From a virus: DNA of 49,814 nucleotides. The stretch spans positions 1-49,814 of the IMG/VR virus record IMGVR_UViG_3300042307_000724, one strand, 5' to 3'. Below, piece by piece: positions 18,520-26,655 of this stretch. Numbering within the stretch: the first letter of the stretch is position 1; every line of letters begins with the position of its first letter. A program made the translations under genes and the position numbers. A model generated the notes under the pieces. It was not told where the DNA came from. It did not search any database and worked only from the letters and a program-made list of their open reading frames with translations.

Positions 18520-20529
18520 TTATCCTTGTAGGGTTGCTTGATTTGTATAGAAAGATTTCTGATTCGCAACCATTGACATAATTTGGTTGGTGAATTGTCT
18601 ACTGTTTAATGCCTTATCTAACATAGACGTATCAACGCCAGGAGCATCTATCTTTACCTTAATTTCACCAAAATCCACTTTACCTGAAACTTCTGTATTT
18701 GAACCACCAGCACCACCTTTAGCCATCATTTCCGATAATACGTTAGTTGCTGCTTTACCTCTTTCAAATATTTTTTCAAAATCGGTACCTACATATACAG
18801 AATCTTCTTTTAATCCCTCATAAATTTTTCCTTTTGACATTATCATTGGGGGGGATCCAGCGGAGAAAAGTCCGTCTGGTACTGGTGTAGGTTGAGGGGT
18901 TGAGCCACCAGCAACAGTAGGAAGAGTCTTATCTCCAGCAACATTAGGAAGAGGCTTGGTTTCAATAACAGGTGTTTGTTGATCGCCAGCAACATTAGGA
19001 AGACCTCCGTTATCTGGTTCTTTTCCAATACCACCAACAAGTCCATCAACAAACTCACCGGGTTTAAAGTTTTTAAGTAAATTAATTGTTGTTTTTGCGG
19101 CTTCTGTAGCCTTGGTATTTATTGCTGTTATTGCATCTGCAGATTCTCCAGCAACACCCGTTGCGAGGGATTTTCCTGCCGTACCCATCATTTCAGAATT
19201 TTCTGCAATACTTTGCATCAAAACTGATTCTTTTTTAGTTGCACTTAAATTAGCCAAAACCGCATTTTTAATAACATTAGTGTCCGCGGCTTGTTTTTCG
19301 GCAATAGACATTTGTTTTAATGTCAAGTCTTTATCGCTCAAGGCCGCATTTTTTTGATATTCTTCTAACGAAGACATGAATTTAGGGTCAGCTAACGCAT
19401 CGTCCAACGAAGAGAAAGATTTATTTAGTCCTGGTAGTTCTATACTAACAGTACCTTCTTTACTAATTTGAGCCAATCCTGCAACTAAATTTTGAGTATC
19501 CTCATCTGTTATTTTTTCTGATAATTTTGTACTACTTTTAATGAAATCCAATTTAGCCAATTCTTTACCAGCATTTGCAGTTTCTTCATAATTAATACCT
19601 AAAGCCTCTGCTTGTGCTCTTAACGCGTACATATCTTCAGTTGTCTGTGCGAATGCTCCCGTTTCTTTATCAAATGTAAACGTTGCCTTAGCCATATTTA
19701 AAACTTCATCTGTAAGTTTTTTCATATCTTTTTGACCCATGTGTAATAGTTGGAATGGGTTACCTAACGCACCTATATTTCCACCTATCATTTGTAAACT
19801 CGCAGCGGTTTGCATCGCAGTTTCGGGATCAAGTAATTTTTCAGCAGCACCTTTAATTTGTAATTTTTCCATACTAGTACCAAGAAGTTTGGTTTTTTTA
19901 ACCATTTCTTCAATGTCTTTTACACCACCTTTAAAACCAAATAAACTCGCTTGTTTTAAATTTTTTGCAACTTCAGTTGTAAAACTTTTAGCATCTAACC
20001 CACTTTTTCTTGCGGATTTACCTAACTCAGACATTTTACCAATCGACTGTTCTTGTGTGCCACCAAATTTACTAAATTCGGCAACCATTTTACCGGTTTC
20101 GGAGCTTGTCATATTTGTTGCCTTGGAAAATTGTATTGATTGTGTTGTTACTTCCGTTGATATACTAACAATTCTTCCCATCTCTCCAGCTAATCCCTGT
20201 ACAATTTCTGCCGAGTCTTTAAATGTGCCTCCTATATTTAATGTTTCTAGATATGATTCTTGAAGTATGTGTCTAAACCCTTCGGCATTAATAGATACTC
20301 CTCCCATTGTCTTTTGAAGGGCCAAAGCAGAATCTTCCTGAGTTGTTAGTTGTTCAGTAACGTTTTTAAATACCTTATTAAGATTCTCAACACTATTAGG
20401 TAAAACCCATTCAGTTAATGCGGTTGTAAGTGTGGAGAGTTGGTTTATAACTCCTTGTCCTTTTGTCGTTTGCTCAACAACCTTATCATCTGATTGTGCT
20501 TTTGGTGCTTCTCCAAATAAAAATAGCAT
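18520..20529 (-). CDS. tail tape measure-like protein
   Basis: The 669-aa product is strongly helical with long heptad-like stretches rich in Ala, Lys, Glu, Met and Thr, for example MVAEFSKFGGTQEQSIGKMS and EVAKNLKQASLFGFKGGVKD. The C-terminal quarter has a repeated Pro-rich linker (LPNVAGD / LPTVAGG, residues about 500-545) and ends in a beta-type tail, SGKVDFGEIKVKIDAPGVDT. These traits and the position directly after the gp26-like tail chaperone and tube, and before baseplate genes, fit a tape measure protein that sets tail length and is ejected with the DNA. T4 gp29 is 590 aa, so a tail of roughly T4 length is expected. Sequence similarity to gp29 is not obvious, so the call rests on composition and synteny. 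Confidence 0.65.
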   Translation of the reverse strand: MLFLFGEAPKAQSDDKVVEQTTKGQGVINQLSTLTTALTEWVLPNSVENLNKVFKNVTEQLTTQEDSALALQKTMGGVSINAEGFRHILQESYLETLNIGGTFKDSAEIVQGLAGEMGRIVSISTEVTTQSIQFSKATNMTSSETGKMVAEFSKFGGTQEQSIGKMSELGKSARKSGLDAKSFTTEVAKNLKQASLFGFKGGVKDIEEMVKKTKLLGTSMEKLQIKGAAEKLLDPETAMQTAASLQMIGGNIGALGNPFQLLHMGQKDMKKLTDEVLNMAKATFTFDKETGAFAQTTEDMYALRAQAEALGINYEETANAGKELAKLDFIKSSTKLSEKITDEDTQNLVAGLAQISKEGTVSIELPGLNKSFSSLDDALADPKFMSSLEEYQKNAALSDKDLTLKQMSIAEKQAADTNVIKNAVLANLSATKKESVLMQSIAENSEMMGTAGKSLATGVAGESADAITAINTKATEAAKTTINLLKNFKPGEFVDGLVGGIGKEPDNGGLPNVAGDQQTPVIETKPLPNVAGDKTLPTVAGGSTPQPTPVPDGLFSAGSPPMIMSKGKIYEGLKEDSVYVGTDFEKIFERGKAATNVLSEMMAKGGAGGSNTEVSGKVDFGEIKVKIDAPGVDTSMLDKALNSRQFTNQIMSMVANQKSFYTNQATLQG

Positions 20530-20542
20530 AGTTAGTTTTTCT

Positions 20543-20550
20543 TATAAATA
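20543..20550 (-). promoter_or_regulatory. late-type TATTTATA element before the tape measure gene
   Basis: Minus-strand AACCTATTTATAAG, 13 bases before the ATG at 20529 and 8 bases after the stop of the gp51-like frameshift extension. No TTG-type -35 box is visible at the usual distance. Confidence 0.55.
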
Positions 20551-20557
20551 GGTTAAA

Positions 20558-20710
20558 TTATTTTTTTTGATATTCCTCCGTTAGTTTATTCATAAAATAC
20601 TTACGTTCAAAAGTCGGCATGATTAGAATATCTGAATAAGAAAAATTAGCCAGTTTGGTTAAATAGTAGGTTTCGTCTAAAAGTAGTTTTTTATACTGAG
20701 AAGAAAGGAC
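20558..20710 (-). CDS. gp51-like C-terminal extension reached by +1 frameshift
   Basis: In the +1 frame relative to the gp26-like gene, 50 sense codons run from the slip site to a TAA at 20558-20560. The product contains YKKLLLDETYYLTKLANFSY followed by SDILIMPTFERKYFMNKL, a compact helical pattern like small gp51-type hub-assembly proteins. The only ATG in this frame (at 20620-20618) would give just 20 residues and cut the conserved part, so independent initiation is unlikely. The frame is open across the end of the upstream gene, including the slip site TTTTTTC. The fused product would be about 296 aa. T4 has gene 51 directly after gene 26, and tail assembly chaperones upstream of tape measure genes are classically made by frameshifting. 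Confidence 0.6.
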   Translation of the reverse strand, partial: VLSSQYKKLLLDETYYLTKLANFSYSDILIMPTFERKYFMNKLTEEYQKK

Positions 20711-21449
20711 GAAAAAAGTCAACCCCAAAGGTAACACTAAATGTTACTCTTTCTCCTGACGGGGCTATTACTTCTTGTTTTAAATCGATTGATGGTTCGC
20801 ATTCCTGTATAAACTTTCTAACATGTTTTGAATCCATAATTGGCATGTTTTTAATAAAATTTGAAATTTGTCCTTTATCTTTGTTTCCATCGATTTCAAC
20901 AATTTGTTGTTCTAATTTTTTTGTGACAACAGGAGCAATCATACCTTTTGGATATTTTTCAACCATTTTATCAACTTCTTTTATTTCTCCCCAATTTAAT
21001 AATTTAACTTTAATTGATTTATCACTTTTTGGAAGTTTGGTTGTAAAATACCCCTCGTTGTCTGCAGTATGAGGTGAGTCGATATATTTTAACTCATCTA
21101 ATATAATAGTAATATCAAATGTTTTATCTGTTGCAGGATCCTTTAAAGTATAACTATATTCAGGTCCAAAGGCGGTATTTCTTAAAAATATTAAAATTGC
21201 AGAAACATCGACATCTAAAAGATGATCCACATTAAAATTTGGTTCGTAAATTTTTTGTTTTAATAATGTATATATAATACCTTCTTTCGAATTATTTTGT
21301 GACATTAAAATGTTTTCATCGTTAGCCGTTAGAAACCCCACTTTAATTGACTCTCGTCTTGGTGTGTAATATATACCCTTAGAAGGTAGTCTTACCACGT
21401 CATGTGGTAGAGAAAAATCTTGTTGTCCGTATAATGCTGATTGATCCAT
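20691..21449 (-). CDS. 26: baseplate hub / tail assembly chaperone, gp26-like
   Basis: The 252-aa protein starts with the family pattern LPHDVVRLPSKGIYYTPR followed by SIKVGFLTANDENIL, which I recognise from gp26-type proteins of T4-like phages (LPSKG-x-Y, then a strand, then T-A-x-D-E). The middle has the DVSAILIFLRNTAFG helix and the C-terminus a beta segment VTFSVTFGVDFFRPF. In T4, gp26 takes part in hub assembly. The position immediately before the tape measure gene is that of lambda-type gpG chaperones. A likely +1 slip near the end (20711-20718) would extend a fraction of the product by 50 residues. A TATTTTTATA element, a loose match to the late motif, lies 11 bases before the start. 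Confidence 0.7.
   Translation of the reverse strand: MDQSALYGQQDFSLPHDVVRLPSKGIYYTPRRESIKVGFLTANDENILMSQNNSKEGIIYTLLKQKIYEPNFNVDHLLDVDVSAILIFLRNTAFGPEYSYTLKDPATDKTFDITIILDELKYIDSPHTADNEGYFTTKLPKSDKSIKVKLLNWGEIKEVDKMVEKYPKGMIAPVVTKKLEQQIVEIDGNKDKGQISNFIKNMPIMDSKHVRKFIQECEPSIDLKQEVIAPSGERVTFSVTFGVDFFRPFFSV
20711..20718 (-). other. probable +1 frameshift site TTT TTT C
   Basis: In the gp26-like frame the minus strand reads GAC TTT TTT CGT. A forward slip of the P-site phenylalanine tRNA from TTT to TTC would place GTC in the A site and enter the 50-codon extension. A -2 slip on the T run would reach the same frame. The in-frame stop of the upstream gene is 18 bases downstream of the slip site. 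Confidence 0.5.
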
Positions 21450-21490
21450 AGTTTTTTTATTATAAAAATACTTTAACTATTTTCTATGTA

Positions 21491-21520
21491 AATAAAAAAC
21501 CCCACTTTGTTGGTGAGGTT
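21491..21520 (-). terminator. intrinsic terminator after the tail tube gene
   Basis: Minus-strand stem AACCTCAC / GTGGGGTT (eight pairs, one G-U) with a seven-base loop, followed by TTTTTATTT. It separates the highly expressed tube gene from the chaperone and baseplate genes, allowing different expression levels. Confidence 0.85.
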
Positions 21521-21544
21521 CTTAAAAAATATTTTAATTTTGTT

Positions 21545-22033
21545 TTAGTAAACCAAAATACATCTATCTGGTTGCATTGAAGCTTTAACCGTAATTAATC
21601 CATCTTCACTATATCCTAATGAATCGAAATCAACATTGGTTAAGAAACAACCTTGTAAGATCCATTTTTCAACTGCTACCCCTGTTGGGTCTAACATTTC
21701 TAAATCGATGTCTTTTTTATAACCGGCAGCATATCCCATACGTCCTGTAACAGATTCTGCATGTAAACGAACCCACTCCATAAGTGCTTGTGAAGCCGAA
21801 GGACCGATCGGATCTCTAAACGTAACATCAATAGATCCCCACTTAAATCTACCAGCAACATATGTTGACGTATTTAAGAAAGGAATCTCTGTAGATCCAA
21901 TTTCTATTTTAGGTCTTGAAGTGCTTTCAACATACCAAGAGTTTATCCCCAACGAAGAAGGGAAAGTTAAAATAAACCTATTTTTTCTTTTAGGTTCATA
22001 TTGAAAGGGCATTTTCATTAATAAATCAGCCAT
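21545..22033 (-). CDS. 19: tail tube protein, gp19-like
   Basis: The 162-aa protein is the size of T4 gp19 (163 aa). It has the family features: an N-terminal KNRFILTFPSSLGINSWYVE strand pair, a beta core with FKWGSIDVTFRDPIGPSASQ and a conserved helix ALMEWVRLHAESVT. It ends with GYSEDGLITVKASMQPDRCI. It polymerises as hexameric rings around the tape measure inside the sheath. It has its own promoter element upstream (22065-22072) and a strong terminator directly downstream, consistent with a separate high-output transcript. Confidence 0.92.
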   Translation of the reverse strand: MADLLMKMPFQYEPKRKNRFILTFPSSLGINSWYVESTSRPKIEIGSTEIPFLNTSTYVAGRFKWGSIDVTFRDPIGPSASQALMEWVRLHAESVTGRMGYAAGYKKDIDLEMLDPTGVAVEKWILQGCFLTNVDFDSLGYSEDGLITVKASMQPDRCILVY

Positions 22034-22064
22034 GTTTTCTTATTTTTAGTATTTTTATTTTTTA

Positions 22065-22072
22065 TATAAATA
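22065..22072 (-). promoter_or_regulatory. late-type TATTTATA element before the tube gene
   Basis: Minus-strand AATATTTATATAAAAAATAAA, 31 bases before the ATG at 22033. With its terminator at 21491-21520 it defines a one-gene transcript. The 101-base gap 22034-22134 otherwise holds only A/T-rich sequence. Confidence 0.55.
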
Positions 22073-22134
22073 TTGTGTTATTTATTTTTTTGTCTTTACT
22101 TTTTTTTATTTTGTAATATTTCTTTACTAGTATC

Positions 22135-23094
22135 TTAATTAAATCTAGTTTTTTTACCTCCTTTAGTTAAGTATAAATTAACTGGATTTTTTTCATACTC
22201 TTTATTTAAAAATTCTGATGATGCTTCAATATTTCTTTGGTCATCATCTGAAAACCCTATAGTTGTGTGTCTATTTACAAATTCGTCAACATTAATAACC
22301 GGTTCATCCATTGCTACGTCATTTTTAAATTTTGGAACCAAATCGGTAAGATCCATATTTGGATTCTTCTTTAAAATGAACTGTATTAAATTTTTGGCCA
22401 AATCTCTACAATATGAAATAAACTCTTTAAGTGCTTTGTTTTTTCCTTCTTCAGGAGATGCCGCACTACCACTTCCATAAGAAACCGGATGGAATTTACA
22501 CATATTTAAATATTGTTCTATGGTTGTGTTCCTATTTGGTCTAATATCTTCAGAGATCCCTTCAGAGGTTAATAAATCGTATTGTCTAAGACTCTCCTCA
22601 AGTTTTTTTCTATTTAAACCATTTTTGTTTGACATTATAAGATTGTAAACCGATTCTTTTAAAGTTTCAGGATTGTGACCACGAGCGGTGATTATTGCAA
22701 AAATAGATCCACCATTAATACATTCAACAAAGTCATTCCAAGCTGGACCAAGTGGTGCAGTCATTGAGTCGACCACAAACCTTTTATCACCCATTTCTCG
22801 GAAAAACCTAAACGGTTCATTAGCAAAACCAATAATTGTTGCACTTTTATATTTAAAAGGTTCCACACCGATTTGAGTTCGGTGTTCAGCAAAATCTTCA
22901 GTTGACATACCGATCTCATCATCATTTTCAGACATAACCATTATTTTTGTTGGCATAAACATTAAGTTATCGTCCCAGTCAAATGCATAATACTTTAAGT
23001 CAGGTCTTAATTCTTTTGTTTCGTAATCATCGACCAACCCCTCATTAATTCTTTTTTTAAGTACTTGTATATATATGTGTTTTTTAATATCCAT
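22135..23094 (-). CDS. HAD-superfamily phosphatase-like protein
   Basis: The 319-aa protein has the HAD signature in order: motif I FDWDDN at 38-43 (nucleophile D39, acid/base D41), motif II FAIITARGHN at 132-141 (T136), and motif IV IGFSDDDQRN at 279-288 (D283-D285). Lysines such as K219 or K222 could serve as motif III. HAD enzymes hydrolyse phosphate esters through an aspartyl-phosphate; the substrate here cannot be told. It lies between sheath and tube and overlaps the 45-aa gene by one base (TAATG). The N-terminus DIKKHIYIQVLKKRINEGL contains I-N-E-G, a match to a T4 prohead-protease site, so it may be a capsid-packaged protein. The domain call is firm; the biological role is open. Confidence 0.75.
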   Translation of the reverse strand: MDIKKHIYIQVLKKRINEGLVDDYETKELRPDLKYYAFDWDDNLMFMPTKIMVMSENDDEIGMSTEDFAEHRTQIGVEPFKYKSATIIGFANEPFRFFREMGDKRFVVDSMTAPLGPAWNDFVECINGGSIFAIITARGHNPETLKESVYNLIMSNKNGLNRKKLEESLRQYDLLTSEGISEDIRPNRNTTIEQYLNMCKFHPVSYGSGSAASPEEGKNKALKEFISYCRDLAKNLIQFILKKNPNMDLTDLVPKFKNDVAMDEPVINVDEFVNRHTTIGFSDDDQRNIEASSEFLNKEYEKNPVNLYLTKGGKKTRFN

Positions 23095-23231
23095 TACTTG
23101 TTAAGTTTTGATAAAATATATTCTAATTGAGCTTCAGTTATTATTATGTTTTGTTTCTTAGTAGAAAATGATTTTTTATTAATATTTTGATCACCTACAC
23201 TTTCTTTAATGATTTTTTTTTCGATTTTCAT
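23094..23231 (-). CDS. hypothetical 45-aa protein
   Basis: I chose the ATG at 23231 rather than the upstream one at 23282 because a TATTTATA element lies 14 bases before it and the longer version would begin inside the upstream hairpin. The product begins MKIEKKIIKESVGDQ and ends with IIITEAQLEYILSKLNK. This ITE-x-Q-L helix is of a type I associate with other phage proteins of this group. Its stop overlaps the HAD start by one base, so the two are coupled. The I-K-E-S and I-T-E-A sequences fit prohead-protease cleavage sites. No function is assigned. Confidence 0.65.
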   Translation of the reverse strand: MKIEKKIIKESVGDQNINKKSFSTKKQNIIITEAQLEYILSKLNK

Positions 23232-23245
23232 TGTGTTATTTTTAA

Positions 23246-23253
23246 TATAAATA
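23246..23253 (-). promoter_or_regulatory. late-type TATTTATA element before the 45-aa/HAD genes
   Basis: Minus-strand TATTTATATTAAAAATAACACA precedes the ATG at 23231 by 14 bases. It lies immediately downstream of the hairpin that follows the sheath gene. Confidence 0.5.
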
Positions 23254-23259
23254 TATAAA

Positions 23260-23281
23260 TGGGGAATATTTCTACTCCCCA
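23260..23281 (-). terminator. hairpin after the sheath gene, probable terminator
   Basis: Perfect six-pair stem TGGGGA / TCCCCA with a ten-base loop, 18 bases after the sheath stop. The following sequence is A/T-rich but has no long T run, so termination may be partial. Confidence 0.5.
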
Positions 23282-23299
23282 CTTAGTTTATTTTTTTAT

Positions 23300-26200
23300 T
23301 TATACGTCATCAAAAGATGCTCCTGTTGGTGTAATAACAAACTCGATGTCGATATACTCTAACGCTCTTGTTGGTTTTAAGAAAATCTTACCTGTTAAAG
23401 TGTTTGAATCTAAATCTTCAGGAGTGTTTGATACCGTCACACGGAAATCAATTAAACCACGATCTCTTCTGATTGAATCCAAAATCGGGTTAACAGAATC
23501 CAAGAAGTCTTGTCTTACTTTATCATCGTTTTGTTCAAACAATAGTCTTATCGCTACTGCTGAAATCAACTTACGTGCTTGTAATAACAATCGTCTTACG
23601 TTGATTCTATCAAGTGCAGACTCTCTAATTTGTAGAGTTTTGTTACCCCAAATCACTGTACCAACATCAGAGAAGGTTGCGATTGGATTAATTCTACCTT
23701 TATAAAGTGTGTCTCTATCGTCTTGTGTTAACTTTTTACGTGCTTTAATAGCATTTACGATACCTCTTGTGTAACCCGCAGATGCGAACCAAGGGAAAGC
23801 GATGTTATCGGTTAATGCTAAGTTTTTAGTTACCTCTGCAGTACCCGGTAAATAAATTTGTGTATTATTTACTGTATCTCTTGTTAAAACCCATGGGTAA
23901 TAAGTTGCGGTATAGTTAGAGTCGATACCTGTGTTTTCTAAGTTATCTACAACTTGTTGAGGATAAATTAAACCTTCTTCTAAATCATTATACGTAGGTA
24001 AGAATAAATTAAAGTCAGGTGTTGTACACACATAAATAGAATCCGCTCTATCTGTTTCAACCATATCAATTGCTAATTCCACAAGATTTTGGTTATTCAC
24101 ATAATCAATACCCGGAGTTGTAAATATATTAATGTTTACCGCTTCTGGATTTGCAAATGTTGATTGACCCCATAAGTATGCGTAATAGTCAGTGTTAGCC
24201 CAAGTCTCTTGGTTTGGTCCTGAAATTTGTTTAAACGCTCCCCATCCTGTTGCCGTAGGGTATGTGATTGATGCTTCTGCTCCGTATTTATATCCTGATT
24301 GACCTAATGCGAATGAATCATTATTTGTTCTGTACTCTCTATAGATATCCCATCCGTCAAATCCACCATAAGGTAATGCTGTAAATTTACGAGTATTTAA
24401 TCTATAATAAGGGTTGTTAGTATCATCAGGTTCACTATTAAACGACCCTACACCCACTTCAAATGCCGAAGTTGTTGCTGATAGAAGTGCGTTATACATC
24501 GTTACGATAGTCGCTCCACTATCCATGTGGAAACCTTTTGTCATATAACCCCAATCAATACCTTCAGTATCTGTACCAATATTAACCGGTACTTGTTTTC
24601 CTTTATACTCAAAGAAATCGTAATCAATTCCTGTAATATTAGATATACCTAAGTAAGCTCTTCTTGGGTTTTCACCATTTGAAATTACCGGATTATCTCC
24701 ACCGTTAGATGATCCAAAAGGAGGGTTATAAATCACTTCACCTGGTTGTAAATATTTTGTTTTATAAACCATAAATGGTGGTGTTGCGTTACTATATTGT
24801 CTCATATTGTACCCTTCAAAACCACAAGGTAGTGCATCTATAGGTGCTTCGTCACTCATGTCTAACATAATATATTTAGACTTAACTTGATATTCACCGT
24901 TTGATGTACCGATTTTATTAGCGACGTAGTTATTATTTGACGGATCCATAGAACAGTTAGTGAAACTTTCAACAACTCTAACATTCTGATCGGTATCAAA
25001 GAAATCTCTAACAAAGACATCGAAAGTTAAATTATTAAACGACATATTTGCAATTGATATTTTTACCAATCTGTTAGCGGCGTTACCGTCAGAGATTAAT
25101 CTAGTTTTGAAAAGTTTATAGACTTTATTACCTCTAAGTTCAGAAACAAAATATGGTGTTTCAGGTGTTTGGAATTGTTCAAGATAAAATGCGATTGACT
25201 GACTATCGTTTTGTCTAACACCACCTAAATCGATCCAATCATTATATAAACCTCTGATTTTTCCTGATCTATAACCTGTAGTCAATAACGATGGGTAAGC
25301 CTCCTCAACAAATAAAGGTACTTGAGTTCTATCTTTTCCGAAGTTACTTCTACCGAATACTTTAGACAAGTAATTAGAATCCGTACTTAATAATGATGTT
25401 TCAAAACTAAAATTATCACCGTCTTGAGTAACACCTGAAATTTGAAACGTTTGGAATGGATCTTTTGTTACGCCAGAATATTGACCTGAAGTAATCATTA
25501 CAACGTTTGATTTTCCTGAAACTTCGTAACTTGGACCGGCCTGTGTTGACGAATATGTTGAGATACCTCTTGATCTTAAAGTCGCAATAACTAAATCATC
25601 ATATTCTAAGTAAGGTGTTCCCGAATAATTAGTAAATCTAATATTACAAGATCCTGAATAAGAACCTGCAGTTGTACCTGTAGACATTGAATCTAAACTA
25701 ATACCAAAACCAAAACCAAGATATGATGATGCATCAGTTGATGGATTTTGTGAATATGTGAATTGAGAATAGAACCAAGGATCGTTTGTTGATGCTGATA
25801 ATGTATTGTTAGCGACATCAATACTACTTACACCGTATGTTTCCGTAATTGCGGTTACAGTATTGATAGAATCTGCAGTGATTGAGTTTAAACAACCCCC
25901 ACTAACACTACCCCAAAACTGAGCCGTAGTACCAGAACCAACAGTTCCTGTTGAGAATAAGTTTATTTCGTTTAATATGTAAGATTGGATATCACTATAT
26001 ATTGTTGATGTTGAGTTATCAAAATTTGTATAAGTCGCTCCTACCACTGAAGAAAGCGGTGCAGGAACAGTAAATTGTACAGAAGATGGTGTTCCTGTTA
26101 GACCTGTAAAGTTAAAAGTGACGTTAGTCGCACTATTTCCTGTTGCTGATATTGTTGCCGGATTAACGTTACCCATTGTTGTAATAGACCATGATGGTCC

Positions 26201-26512
26201 CGCATCATATCCTGATAAACCAAGAACTCTCGTTACGAAAAGTTGATTAGATTGTTGTAAATAAGATTTAGCGATGTAAGCAGTTTCGTATTTAGGTATT
26301 TGGGTGTTTACGTATTTTTCAGGACTAGTAGACCCAAAGTACACTTGAAACTCGTCAAAATTTGTAATAAATATCGGTTCAAATGCCGGTCCCTGCAAAG
26401 TCTCACCAGCAATTCCTAATGTTGTTACACCCACACTTTGTGCAACAAATGTTAAATCCCTCTCTGAAGTATATACTCCGGGTGATACAAATACTTTGTT
26501 AGATGAAGCCAT
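23300..26512 (-). CDS. 18: contractile tail sheath protein, gp18-like
   Basis: The 1070-aa protein has the sheath N-terminus VFVSPGVYTSERDLTFVAQS followed by VGVTTLGIAGETLQGPAFEP, and the conserved C-terminal core (WGNKTLQIRESALDRINVRR, LISAVAIRLLFEQNDD and a final GKIFLKPTRALEYIDIEFVI strand). Sheath subunits form the helical outer tube, and this C-terminal part makes the inner mesh. T4 gp18 is 659 aa, so about 400 residues are extra. They lie mainly between the two conserved ends (roughly residues 105-450, Ser/Thr/Gly-rich) and are probably surface domains. It has its own upstream TATTTATA element and a downstream hairpin. Confidence 0.92.
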   Translation of the reverse strand: MASSNKVFVSPGVYTSERDLTFVAQSVGVTTLGIAGETLQGPAFEPIFITNFDEFQVYFGSTSPEKYVNTQIPKYETAYIAKSYLQQSNQLFVTRVLGLSGYDAGPSWSITTMGNVNPATISATGNSATNVTFNFTGLTGTPSSVQFTVPAPLSSVVGATYTNFDNSTSTIYSDIQSYILNEINLFSTGTVGSGTTAQFWGSVSGGCLNSITADSINTVTAITETYGVSSIDVANNTLSASTNDPWFYSQFTYSQNPSTDASSYLGFGFGISLDSMSTGTTAGSYSGSCNIRFTNYSGTPYLEYDDLVIATLRSRGISTYSSTQAGPSYEVSGKSNVVMITSGQYSGVTKDPFQTFQISGVTQDGDNFSFETSLLSTDSNYLSKVFGRSNFGKDRTQVPLFVEEAYPSLLTTGYRSGKIRGLYNDWIDLGGVRQNDSQSIAFYLEQFQTPETPYFVSELRGNKVYKLFKTRLISDGNAANRLVKISIANMSFNNLTFDVFVRDFFDTDQNVRVVESFTNCSMDPSNNNYVANKIGTSNGEYQVKSKYIMLDMSDEAPIDALPCGFEGYNMRQYSNATPPFMVYKTKYLQPGEVIYNPPFGSSNGGDNPVISNGENPRRAYLGISNITGIDYDFFEYKGKQVPVNIGTDTEGIDWGYMTKGFHMDSGATIVTMYNALLSATTSAFEVGVGSFNSEPDDTNNPYYRLNTRKFTALPYGGFDGWDIYREYRTNNDSFALGQSGYKYGAEASITYPTATGWGAFKQISGPNQETWANTDYYAYLWGQSTFANPEAVNINIFTTPGIDYVNNQNLVELAIDMVETDRADSIYVCTTPDFNLFLPTYNDLEEGLIYPQQVVDNLENTGIDSNYTATYYPWVLTRDTVNNTQIYLPGTAEVTKNLALTDNIAFPWFASAGYTRGIVNAIKARKKLTQDDRDTLYKGRINPIATFSDVGTVIWGNKTLQIRESALDRINVRRLLLQARKLISAVAIRLLFEQNDDKVRQDFLDSVNPILDSIRRDRGLIDFRVTVSNTPEDLDSNTLTGKIFLKPTRALEYIDIEFVITPTGASFDDV

Positions 26513-26548
26513 TTTTAAATGTTTTTGTTTTTAATGTTTTATTTTATA

Positions 26549-26556
26549 TATAAATA
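26549..26556 (-). promoter_or_regulatory. late-type TATTTATA element before the sheath gene
   Basis: Minus-strand GGTATTTATATATAAAATA, 36 bases before the ATG at 26512, the longest leader in the set. The intervening leader is almost only A and T with AAAAAC repeats. Confidence 0.55.
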
Positions 26557-26642
26557 CCTTGATTAAATGCAAAAAACATAAGGTTTTTTAATAAAAAATT
26601 TAATAGTATGAAAAAATTCTACCTTTTTTCTACCTTTTTAAA

Positions 26643-26650
26643 TATTTATC
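26643..26650 (+). promoter_or_regulatory. late-type TATTTATC element before the ribbon-helix-helix gene
   Basis: Plus-strand AATATTTATC ends 5 bases before the ATG at 26656. It supports this start rather than the upstream ATG at 26608. Confidence 0.45.
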
Positions 26651-26655
26651 TTAAC

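Noticed and set aside
19739-20263. 174-codon plus-strand open frame inside the tape measure gene
   Set aside because: Its composition mirrors the helical gene on the minus strand, and no promoter or homologous motif supports it.
23259-23705. 148-codon plus-strand open frame across the sheath end
   Set aside because: It reads antisense through conserved sheath codons and starts inside the terminator hairpin.
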